Assembly (NCBI GenBank): GCA_963931925.1
Contig: OZ007580.1
Location: forward strand, 3,271,390 to 3,335,389
Length of the DNA stretch: 64,000 nucleotides
Direction: 5' to 3'
From: Onchidella celtica
Lineage: Eukaryota; Mollusca; Gastropoda; Systellommatophora; Onchidiidae
Shown here: positions 25,107-34,245 of the stretch, piece by piece
How the letters are laid out: each line of letters begins with the position of its first letter
Numbering within the stretch: position 1 is the stretch's first letter
Program-made: the position numbers and the translations under genes
Notes under the pieces: model-generated
Told to the model about the DNA's origin: nothing
Databases searched by the model: none
Seen by the model: the letters and a program-made list of their open reading frames with translations, nothing else

Positions 25107-25962
25107 ATGCTTGTATTGTCTCTGAACTGCAGAGGCATAAAAAAAAATAAATTAAACGTATATTTATTTTTTTAAAATGCAGAAAGTACGATATCGCATG
25201 TTTACAAGAAACGCATGTTACAGATGAAGAGGGAGAGGAGTGGAAGAAAGAATGGGGAGGAGAGATGTTCTATTCCGCTGGTACAAACAGAAGTAAAGGC
25301 CAAATCATACTCGTCAATAAAAAATTTAGTTTCGAAGAAATCAGACTGGTGTATTCATCAGCGCGGGTTTTAGGTATCAATATTAAAATATGGGGATCAG
25401 AATTTTCCATCTTCAACATATACGGCCCAGTAATGAAAGCCGAAAAAGCATCGTTTATATCTCAGCTGACCCAAACACTGTCTTTATATAATAATAAGAT
25501 ATTATGTGGAGATTTTAATATCGTTCGGGATAATAACCTAGATATTGTAGCTGGAGAGCCACATGATCGAAAAGAAATTCTCGAGCTGCAAAAAATGACT
25601 GACATGCTAGACTTGTTCGACGCGTGGCGTTGCTACCATGGGACCGAAAAGGATTACACTTGGGCCAGAAAAACACCTTTTATAGCTAGAAGGTTAGATT
25701 ACATATTTTGTGATAACAACCTATTAGCCCACATCGAAAATGCTTATCATGAAATTGTTACACTCAGCGACCACAAAGGGGTCATAGCAAAAATAGGTAC
25801 TGCTTCATTTAAAAAAGGACCATCAATCTGGAAATTCAACAACTCACTGCTGGAAGATGATAATTTCATTCTGGAAATGAATATGCTCCTTGACGTTTCT
25901 ATTCGGGACAACTTAGAGCTTGAACCGACTGATAAATGGGAACTTTTAAAAACTGAAATGAA
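25107..25962 (+). pseudogene. L1/Tx1-like LINE ORF2, endonuclease part
   Basis: This encodes the apurinic-type endonuclease that nicks target DNA for the LINE. The start ATG at 25107 opens with LNCRGI, the usual first endonuclease motif. A frameshift near 25165-25185 moves the frame into ACLQETH (metal-binding Glu), after which LCGDFN, RLDYIF and LSDHKGV follow in order. The frame is then cut at 25962 by LTR element 1 and resumes at 34251 in the same reading frame once the element and one target duplication are discounted. The extra residues in frame after 25962 are LTR sequence. Confidence 0.85.
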
Positions 25963-27143
25963 TGTCACGAGTGGAGTGAGCGATAGTTAATAATTACGGG
26001 GGGAGAGGAGAGTAAAATTAACGCACGGAGACAAGTGAGAAAGTCGTGCATGTCATGAGTGGGGGGTCTGAAGGAGGCGAAAGCGCTGTGTAACTATCAC
26101 TGCAAGTTAGAAGGTCCTAGGGATCGGACCTGTGAATAATAGCCCATCGGGCAGAGATAAAAGGAAGCAGTCGAGAAGACTAGTGAGAGTCTTTCCAGTT
26201 ATGACTGGTATGTAGAATGTTGATTGATTATTATGATTGATGTATTATATTATATTCGTCTATTACCATGATGTGAATAAGTATATGTGAGGAATGTGGA
26301 AGTCCTTGATATTGGATATAGCAATGTGTGCCACGAGCGATAGATGAAAGTGAGTTCATGGATTTGTAGCGCGAGTGAGTAGTGTGTACTCCGATGGAAG
26401 TGTGTTACCGTAAGATGTGTGGTGAGTGAAAGGTGAACTAGTGTGTGTACGTTTCATGGGTTGTAAGGAGAGGTGGAGTGAATAGAAATGGTAGGATATT
26501 ATACCAATGTACTGTTATTCTTGTAGGTGTCGGGGACGGGCCGCAGAGCCACCTCGATGAGCACAGGGGATAGGCCAGCATAGGGCCGGAGGCCACACAT
26601 AGGCCAGAAGTGAGGCTGTCAGTGCAGGACAGTAGAGGCACATAAAGTCGTGGCAGTCAGGCCACGGACAGGGACGTAGATATGAGAGTGAATGAGATAC
26701 TATATTGTGCCCTGTTGATAGGCTCGTGAACTGATATTATGTTGTTGCCATGTTGATGGCTATGGAAATAATAATGTGTTATTGCCCTGCGGAGGTGCTA
26801 GGGGAGTGCTAAGGTGTATGACAATAGGAAGGTGATATTGAGAGACTGCGGTGCCAGTGAATCATTAATGTACTATTAAGACCCTGAGGGGAGAGGCTGA
26901 GGCCGAAGTGCCTTTAGGAGTAACTACCGGATTGTGGATCCGAGGGAGCGTGTGTGTGAGAATAAGGCCGTTGTACGGCAGTCATTTCAATAATATAATA
27001 TATGTAATTGCGCTATTATATGTATAATTATGTTTAATAAATGTGTGAGTCTGATGGATTGTTTTGTTAAGTGTTAAACTTGTTTGTTCGTGATTGTCGT
27101 CCTGTCATAAACTATTACATCTCCCAGTCTGGGATTTGTGACA
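25963..27143 (+). repeat. 5' LTR of LTR element 1
   Basis: It begins TGTCACGAGT and ends GGGATTTGTGACA. A promoter-like GATAAAAGG lies at about 26155-26163 and a poly(A) signal AATAAA at 27036-27041. These place U3, R and U5 in the normal order. Confidence 0.95.
26155..26163 (+). promoter_or_regulatory. Candidate TATA box of the LTR 1 promoter
   Basis: GATAAAAGG lies about 190 bases into the LTR and is followed by an A/G-rich start region. The same sequence recurs in the 3' LTR at about 33257. Assignment is by sequence and position only. Confidence 0.45.
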
Positions 27144-27144
27144 C

Positions 27145-27157
27145 TGGGGGCTCGTCC
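27145..27157 (+). other. Primer binding site, tRNA-Pro type
   Basis: TGGGGGCTCGTCC begins one base after the 5' LTR. These 13 bases equal the start of the tRNA-Pro primer binding site used by murine leukaemia-type retroviruses, so tRNA-Pro is the likely minus-strand primer. The match ends after base 13 (next bases TGG). Confidence 0.85.
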
Positions 27158-28096
27158 TGGTTACCTGTGGTCATTTTGACATTGTGTATTCGTTATATCT
27201 AGTTGTTTTTCTGTTGTGCTAGGAATTCGTGCTGTTGTCTTTGTTCGTGGGATGAATGGAAATTTCATGATGATATGATTTATGTATGTTTATGAATAAT
27301 AATATGTATTGATGCATGTATTGCTATGAATAGGTATTAATGTGTATTTAAACTTTCCAGAGTGTGTGCGTGCAGCCTGAGGAGACAAGCGGCCAGAGCT
27401 CCGATTAAGGGGAGGAGTTAAACTCAAAATTCGAAGTTAAGTGAAACTGAAATTTTGTGCCCTGGATCGGGGGCTGTTCCTTTAATCTGTCTTTTTCCCT
27501 GTTTTTGCTGTTGTTGGCGTTATAGGTTATACGGGCGGTGGCGCGGGTTTGCTGTGTTGAACTTAGTTTATCCTTTTAAAAAGGTGTGGTAAACTTTGGA
27601 ACTTCGTTCATCACAGTGAACAGTTCTGTAGGGACCTGTATTTTTGTTTAGTTGTAGCGTTCTATCTTCCTCGTTGTTTTAGGAAGACGTTTCTCTTGTC
27701 CCTCTCTTCCCTATCTATAGATACGTTCTTTTTTTTCAGACTCTGTTCTTGTTCGTACCTTGTAGTGTAATCGGCGTAGTTAGGTTGCAGTTTTTTCCAT
27801 TATATTCTCTTTTTTAGGTCTTTGTCCTAGTCTGGTTCGTTGTCCTTGACGTACTTGTGGTCCTTCTATTGAATTTCCTTATTCTTGTCTTTTCTACTAT
27901 TTTTTATTATTAATAGTGCAGTACATTTTATGAATATAGAATTAGTTGTGCTGTAAAGGTAAATTTCTGAATTGTATTGGATACAAGTAGGTGTGGTTAT
28001 ATCTGGTGTGATCTCAGGTCTCTGGTCGTGTTGTTAGTGATCATACCGACAGGTTAGCCGTTTTGGTAATACATACCATAACCATAAATCGGTGAA
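27158..28096 (+). other. Leader of LTR element 1, non-coding
   Basis: About 940 bases lie between the primer site and the gag start. The stretch is T-rich, with no frame of note. It is expected to carry packaging signals, but none can be identified by eye. Confidence 0.7.
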
Positions 28097-31000
28097 ATGG
28101 CGGAACTCCAACAATTAATGAAGTTGGGTAAGGAACTTGGCCTTGAGGGAGAGGAGCTACGCGGCTGGATCAAAGAACAGCAGGCGGATTTGCGCGATGA
28201 GCGTGCTAAGGATAGAGAGCGAGAAAAAGAGGCTAAGGATAAGCAAGAGGAAAGGGAGTTTAAGTTAAAGGAGTTAGAAGATAAGCAGCAGGAGAGAGAG
28301 GCGCGAATAAGAATCGCCGAGTTAGAACTCAAGAAGAATACGCCAACGGAAACGGTTGAGCGGCAGGTACACAATAAAGGTGGCGTTAGGATTAAGCTCC
28401 CTACGTTCGACGACCGGAAGGACGACATAGACGCCTTCCTTTACAGGTTCGAACTGAACGCACAATTGCAATGGGGGGAAAATAAGGAATTATGGGCCAC
28501 GTACCTGGCGTCGCTATTGCAGGGGCGAGCGTTAACCTACTTTAAAGAGCTACAGCGCGAAGACGTGCAAGACTACGATAAGCTGAAGGCTTTGCTGCTT
28601 CGCCGATTTGCGCGTACCGAGGAATATTTCCGGGAGCAGTTTAGGCGAGCACGTGCAGATACCAGGGAGGACTTTGCTGCCTTCGTCGCGAGACTAACGG
28701 AGTATTTCGCGAACTGGGTAGACTTGGCGCATGTGGGCACGGATTTTGCTAAACTGAAAGACTTAATGATCCGTGACCAGCTGTACGCTTCGTGCCACAA
28801 AGATCTGGTGGCTTTCCTGAAAGAGAACGAACCCGCGACGGTGCAGGAGGCGTCTAAGTTGGCGGAGGCATACCGTACGGCGCATCCGTCCAAACCAGTC
28901 GCCAGGGCGTACGTCCAAGATGCTGGATACGTCGCCGTTGTCGAGGGGTCGCCGGCAGGACTTAGGGACAGGTCGCGTCAGCGTGGTGCCTATAGCGGGC
29001 AAGCCCAGGGGCAGCATAGGGGCTTTCACCAATCACCGGCGTTTGGATCCGGTAAGTTTGACCGAGCAGGAGGGCTAGGTCGCGGTAATGGCCGGGGGCG
29101 AGTTGTGACCTTTGCCGATGACCGACGGCATAGGGACTCTAGTTCCGGTCGCGAGGGGTCACGGGGACCCAGGCCTAGGGCAGCACAGGGAGCGGAGTGT
29201 TGGACTTGCGGACGCGTGGGTCACTTTTCGCGCGAGTGTAGGGCCGCGAAGTGTTGGAACTGCGGAAGAGCAGATCACATCAGCGTGAACTGCCCTGCAG
29301 GTAGGATAGCGGCGAACGTGGACAGTAGCTCCAGTCCATGTTCCCCAAATAAATTTCATCATGCGGCTGCGTGCGTTACATCGGACAACGGAGGCGGACA
29401 GTATTCTAAGTGTCCCAGTTGTGAGAAGTTATTATCTTCCGGTGTTTTACCTTGTGGGAGAAAGATCCCCGTTATAAATTCATGTCATACAGGAGGTGGT
29501 CTTAGGGTTTATCCGGGGTTTGTTGGGGACGAACCGGTCTCGGTTTTACGAGATACAGGATCTACCGTTGTGGGAGTGCATAGGGACTGCATTCGGGATT
29601 CACAGCTTACAGGTGAGACTGTCCCGTGCATCCAATTTTCGGGGGCCATTGAGAAACTACCCATGGCAAAAATAATGATAGATACACCTTTCCTTAGCGG
29701 GGAAGTCGAGGCAGTCGTTGGTTGGTTCCCAGGCGCCCAGCTCATCATTGGGAATGTATCACGGGTAGGTTCCCCTTCCGATGAGAACGTGCAAGCATGG
29801 TCGCAATCAAAAGGTATTGACTTTTGCGCCGCGGTCGAAACACGCCGACGGGTAGCGGATAAAGACAAGATTAGACCTTTGGCTACGCCAGCGGTCAACC
29901 TAGACATCACGCCGGAGCGCTTGGCGAGATTACAAAGGGAGGACCCATCATTAAACCCATGTTTTGGGGAAGCGCGAACCGAGAAAACGAGGAGATATAA
30001 GAACGGGTCGTCCTCCTTTATTGTTCAGGCGGGCATTCTGTTCCGTAAGTATGTAACGGTGTCCTCCATTTTAAAGCAGGTCGTTGTGCCAGCGTTGCTG
30101 ATCGCAACAGTATTGCATTTGGCACATGATGTCCCATTAGCGGGTCATATGGGGATAGCTAGAACCAAAGAAAGGGTTCTTAAAAATTTTTACTGGCCAT
30201 CGATCCACAGAGATGTACAGGTCTATTGTAAGACGTGCAGTGCGTGCCAAAAGACGACGCATAAGGGTCGTACACCCCAGGCTCCTCTTCAGAAGATCCC
30301 CACGGTCTCGGAACCGTTTAAAAAGGTCTCGATAGACCTTGTGGGCCCCATTCACCCAGCGACCGATAGGGGGAATCGATTTTTCTTAACGGTCATATGT
30401 AATGCTACGAGATGGCCAGAGGCGGTTCCTCTGCGGACCATAACGTCTGAGGCAGTCGCGGAAGCATTGTTTGCAATTTTCGCTAGGGTAGGAATACCAG
30501 AGCAAATTCTGTCTGATAGGGGCGCGCAATTTACGTCGCAGATGATGAAGGAATTGTTCCGATTATTCAGTATACAACCCATCACTACCACCCCTTATCA
30601 TCCGCAGGCTAATGGCATGTGCGAGAGATTGAACTCGACGTTAAAGTCGATGCTGCGTAAGGTAGCTGCGGATCGCCCTAAAGATTGGGATAGATATATC
30701 CCTGCGGTGTTATTCGCGTACAGAGAGGTACGGCAGGAGTCAACGGGATTCTCGCCGTTCGAAATGATGTACGGTCGTAGTCCCAGGGGCCCAACTGATG
30801 TTCTTCGGGACATGATGACGTCGCCATCATCGGGAGACGATGAGCAGATTTCGGTGTTTCAGTACCTTGTTGATTTAAGAGAAAGACTATCTTCAGCGCG
30901 CACTATAGCGGAAGAAGCTTCTGGTATCGCTTCGAAAAGAGCAAAAGACTATAAAGATAGAGGTTCCAAACTGAGAATTTTTAAGCCAGGAGACAAGGTT

Positions 31001-32707
31001 CTGTTGTTGTTACCTACGGACCATAATAAGTTATTGATGACATGGAAAGGTCCTTATGTTATTGAGCGAGTTGTTTCAAAGGTAGATTACGCTATCCACA
31101 TTGATGGAGCGAGTAAGGTTTTCCATGTTAATATGCTACAGAGATTTTATGAGAGACCACAGTATCTGTGTGCACAGACAAGACCAGAGGAGACTGTCTT
31201 CTCTACTGCTTGTACGGGGGTCGTAGACCAGTTGGACTGTGACGTAAGCGACACCGAGGCGCAGGAAGAGTTACAAATTCAATTGCCGGAGTTAACTCCG
31301 ACACAAGGTTACAGGGACGTAAAAATTAACCCTGACCTTACCAGTTCAAGGAGTAGGGAACTTGAGACCCTGTTAGCGTCATTTCCGGATGTTGTTACGG
31401 ATTTGCCGGGTCGCACTACGGTGATCCAGCACCAAATAAAGTTGACTTCGGATAAGCCAGTATTTCTTAGACCGTATCCGTTGCCTTTTTCTTCGAGAGA
31501 TAGAGTCATAAAGGAAGTTGAGTCAATGTTGAAGTTAGATGTGATAGAACCATCAACATCGCCGTATTCATCACCCATCGTCCTCGTGAAAAAACTTGAT
31601 GGATCGGTGCGGTTCTGTATTGATTTTCGAAGATTGAACACTATTACGGTAGGCGATAGGGAGCCTATTCCGTTTCAGGAGGAATTAATAGCTTCATTGG
31701 CCGGGTCCACGTGGTTTTCCAAGATTGATTTAACGAAAGGTTATTGGGAAATCCCGCTTACTGAGGAGTCTAAACAATACACGGCGTTCCAAACGCCCAT
31801 TGGATTATTCCAATTTAAGGTCATGCCATTTGGGTTGGTAAACGCGCCAGCGACGTTTGCACGATTAATGAGACTAGTGTTGAAGGACATACCTAATGTC
31901 GTGTCATTCTTTGACGATATAGCATGCCATACGTCGACATGGTCTGATCATATTCAGACACTAACAGTAATTTTTAAACGATTACGTCATTTTGGGTTAA
32001 CTGCTAAACCCGCAAAGATGGATTTGGCATGTCCAGGGATAGTATTCTTAGGACATATTGTGGGTAGAGGTGTTCAGAGACCTGAAGAAACAAAAATTGA
32101 CAAGTTAGTAGGGTTGCAAATCCCTAAAACAAAGAAACAAGTCAGAAGCTTAGTGGGAATTTTAAATTATTACAGAAAGTTCATTCCAAATTTTTCCTCT
32201 TTGTCATCTTCTCTTACTGACCTTACTAAGAAGGGACAACCCGATAAGGTCCAGTGGACGTCTGAATGTCAGACATCATTTGATAATTTGGTGACAGCAT
32301 TATCATCGTCACCCATTCTGATATTACCCGATTTTCGATCTAATTTTATCCTCAGAACGGATGCGTCGGACTCTGGTGTCGGCGCTTGTCTTCTACAGGA
32401 GAAGAACGAATGTCTCCATCCTGTATGTTATGTCAGTAGGAAGTTATTGCAGAGAGAAAGAAAGTATTCTGTGATAGAGCGTGAGTGTCTTGCCATTGTC
32501 TGGTCCGTCCAGAAACTAGGACGTTATCTCATGGGACGAGAATTTTGTATCCAGACAGACCACAAGCCACTGACATTTTTGTCGAAGAATCGTTCGTCCA
32601 GCCCACGCTTGTCTAGATGGGCATTGGCTTTACAGCCGTACACCTTCGTTATTCAACCAATTCCAGGAACCAGCAATCATATCGCCGACTACCTTAGTCG
32701 AGCCTAG
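28097..32707 (+). CDS. Gag-Pol polyprotein, LTR element 1 (INT before RT)
   Basis: A single 1536-codon frame. Residues 25-80 are a charged Glu/Lys/Arg-rich coiled-coil-like region, followed by the Gag capsid-like part. Two CCHC knuckles start at Cys368 and Cys386. The protease has DTG at 486-488. Integrase follows, with an HHCC zinc site from about His674 and catalytic Asp747, Asp807 and Glu843 (35 residues between the last two). A GPY/F-type motif (WKGPYVIERV) comes next. Reverse transcriptase has FFDD at about 1271-1274, and RNase H starts TDASDSG (Asp1422) and ends in SRA. The order PR-INT-RT-RH is that of Gmr1-type Ty3/Gypsy elements, not of ordinary Gypsy. Start choice: the first ATG (MAELQQ), which matches the gag start of LTR element 2 (MAELQK). 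All catalytic residues are present, so the protein could be active. Confidence 0.95.
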   Translation: MAELQQLMKLGKELGLEGEELRGWIKEQQADLRDERAKDREREKEAKDKQEEREFKLKELEDKQQEREARIRIAELELKKNTPTETVERQVHNKGGVRIKLPTFDDRKDDIDAFLYRFELNAQLQWGENKELWATYLASLLQGRALTYFKELQREDVQDYDKLKALLLRRFARTEEYFREQFRRARADTREDFAAFVARLTEYFANWVDLAHVGTDFAKLKDLMIRDQLYASCHKDLVAFLKENEPATVQEASKLAEAYRTAHPSKPVARAYVQDAGYVAVVEGSPAGLRDRSRQRGAYSGQAQGQHRGFHQSPAFGSGKFDRAGGLGRGNGRGRVVTFADDRRHRDSSSGREGSRGPRPRAAQGAECWTCGRVGHFSRECRAAKCWNCGRADHISVNCPAGRIAANVDSSSSPCSPNKFHHAAACVTSDNGGGQYSKCPSCEKLLSSGVLPCGRKIPVINSCHTGGGLRVYPGFVGDEPVSVLRDTGSTVVGVHRDCIRDSQLTGETVPCIQFSGAIEKLPMAKIMIDTPFLSGEVEAVVGWFPGAQLIIGNVSRVGSPSDENVQAWSQSKGIDFCAAVETRRRVADKDKIRPLATPAVNLDITPERLARLQREDPSLNPCFGEARTEKTRRYKNGSSSFIVQAGILFRKYVTVSSILKQVVVPALLIATVLHLAHDVPLAGHMGIARTKERVLKNFYWPSIHRDVQVYCKTCSACQKTTHKGRTPQAPLQKIPTVSEPFKKVSIDLVGPIHPATDRGNRFFLTVICNATRWPEAVPLRTITSEAVAEALFAIFARVGIPEQILSDRGAQFTSQMMKELFRLFSIQPITTTPYHPQANGMCERLNSTLKSMLRKVAADRPKDWDRYIPAVLFAYREVRQESTGFSPFEMMYGRSPRGPTDVLRDMMTSPSSGDDEQISVFQYLVDLRERLSSARTIAEEASGIASKRAKDYKDRGSKLRIFKPGDKVLLLLPTDHNKLLMTWKGPYVIERVVSKVDYAIHIDGASKVFHVNMLQRFYERPQYLCAQTRPEETVFSTACTGVVDQLDCDVSDTEAQEELQIQLPELTPTQGYRDVKINPDLTSSRSRELETLLASFPDVVTDLPGRTTVIQHQIKLTSDKPVFLRPYPLPFSSRDRVIKEVESMLKLDVIEPSTSPYSSPIVLVKKLDGSVRFCIDFRRLNTITVGDREPIPFQEELIASLAGSTWFSKIDLTKGYWEIPLTEESKQYTAFQTPIGLFQFKVMPFGLVNAPATFARLMRLVLKDIPNVVSFFDDIACHTSTWSDHIQTLTVIFKRLRHFGLTAKPAKMDLACPGIVFLGHIVGRGVQRPEETKIDKLVGLQIPKTKKQVRSLVGILNYYRKFIPNFSSLSSSLTDLTKKGQPDKVQWTSECQTSFDNLVTALSSSPILILPDFRSNFILRTDASDSGVGACLLQEKNECLHPVCYVSRKLLQRERKYSVIERECLAIVWSVQKLGRYLMGREFCIQTDHKPLTFLSKNRSSSPRLSRWALALQPYTFVIQPIPGTSNHIADYLSRA

Positions 32708-33050
32708 GGGAAGATTTCAGGAGCTTATACATCGGAGGACAGGAACATTGACAGGATCTGTGTGAATAAGTCGTCTTTAAAATATTGACATTATAAATAT
32801 GATATGAAGAATGGTTGATAGGTTGAATGGTTTTTGATTCTGTATTAAGTATTGTGTTTAGTTAGCTATTCATGAGGTGACACATATATGCATATTTCAG
32901 ACCATATAGATCCCCATATTTTTCCCTGATTTCGGTATTTTATATACTAGGGGAGCTGCTAGGTCATTTTTTTTTAATGTAGGTATTGCTCAGGCTCACT
33001 CGTTGACAGTCATCTTGATGCGATTTGAAATTAATTGCATTAATTTTTTT

Positions 33051-33064
33051 GGGGTGGGGGATGA
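33051..33064 (+). other. Polypurine tract, LTR element 1
   Basis: GGGGTGGGGGATGA directly precedes the 3' LTR and would prime plus-strand DNA. The same core GGGGTGGGGGATG precedes the 3' LTR of element 2, which links the two families. Confidence 0.85.
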
Positions 33065-34245
33065 TGTCACGAGTGGAGTGAGCGATAGTTAATAATTACG
33101 GGGGGAGAGGAGAGTAAAATTAACGCACGGAGACAAGTGAGAAAGTCGTGCATGTCATGAGTGGGGGGTCTGAAGGAGGCGAAAGCGCTGTGTAACTATC
33201 ACTGCAAGTTAGAAGGTCCTAGGGATCGGACCTGTGAATAATAGCCCATCGGGCAGAGATAAAAGGAAGCAGTCGAGAAGACTAGTGAGAGTCTTTCCAG
33301 TTATGACTGGTATGTAGAATGTTGATTGATTATTATGATTGATGTATTATATTATATTCGTCTATTACCATGATGTGAATAAGTATATGTGAGGAATGTG
33401 GAAGTCCTTGATATTGGATATAGCAATGTGTGCCACGAGCGATAGATGAAAGTGAGTTCATGGATTTGTAGCGCGAGTGAGTAGTGTGTACTCCGATGGA
33501 AGTGTGTTACCGTAAGATGTGTGGTGAGTGAAAGGTGAACTAGTGTGTGTACGTTTCATGGGTTGTAAGGAGAGGTGGAGTGAATAGAAATGGTAGGATA
33601 TTATACCAATGTACTGTTATTCTTGTAGGTGTCGGGGACGGGCCGCAGAGCCACCTCGATGAGCACAGGGGATAGGCCAGCATAGGGCCGGAGGCCACAC
33701 ATAGGCCAGAAGTGAGGCTGTCAGTGCAGGACAGTAGAGGCACATAAAGTCGTGGCAGTCAGGCCACGGACAGGGACGTAGATATGAGAGTGAATGAGAT
33801 ACTATATTGTGCCCTGTTGATAGGCTCGTGAACTGATATTATGTTGTTGCCATGTTGATGGCTATGGAAATAATAATGTGTTATTGCCCTGCGGAGGTGC
33901 TAGGGGAGTGCTAAGGTGTATGACAATAGGAAGGTGATATTGAGAGACTGCGGTGCCAGTGAATCATTAATGTACTATTAAGACCCTGAGGGGAGAGGCT
34001 GAGGCCGAAGTGCCTTTAGGAGTAACTACCGGATTGTGGATCCGAGGGAGCGTGTGTGTGAGAATAAGGCCGTTGTACGGCAGTCATTTCAATAATATAA
34101 TATATGTAATTGCGCTATTATATGTATAATTATGTTTAATAAATGTGTGAGTCTGATGGATTGTTTTGTTAAGTGTTAAACTTGTTTGTTCGTGATTGTC
34201 GTCCTGTCATAAACTATTACATCTCCCAGTCTGGGATTTGTGACA
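33065..34245 (+). repeat. 3' LTR of LTR element 1
   Basis: It is 1181 bp, equal in length to the 5' LTR, and no sequence difference was noticed on reading. It ends TGTGACA, directly followed by the second ATGAA target duplication. Confidence 0.95.

Larger units (their letters stand above)
25963..34245 (+). mobile_element. LTR element 1: complete Gmr1-like Ty3/Gypsy retrotransposon
   Basis: This is an 8283-bp element with 1181-bp LTRs at 25963-27143 and 33065-34245, with TG...CA ends. It is flanked by the 5-bp duplication ATGAA (25958-25962 and 34246-34250) inside the LINE ORF2. No difference between the LTRs was noticed by eye. It has a tRNA-Pro type primer site, a polypurine tract and one intact Gag-PR-INT-RT-RNase H frame, with no env. 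All features of an autonomous, recently inserted copy are present. Confidence 0.95.

Noticed and set aside
26438-33743. Identical 67-codon minus-strand frames at 26438 and 33540
   Set aside because: They lie in the two LTRs of element 1 and overlap the promoter and R region; an LTR artefact.
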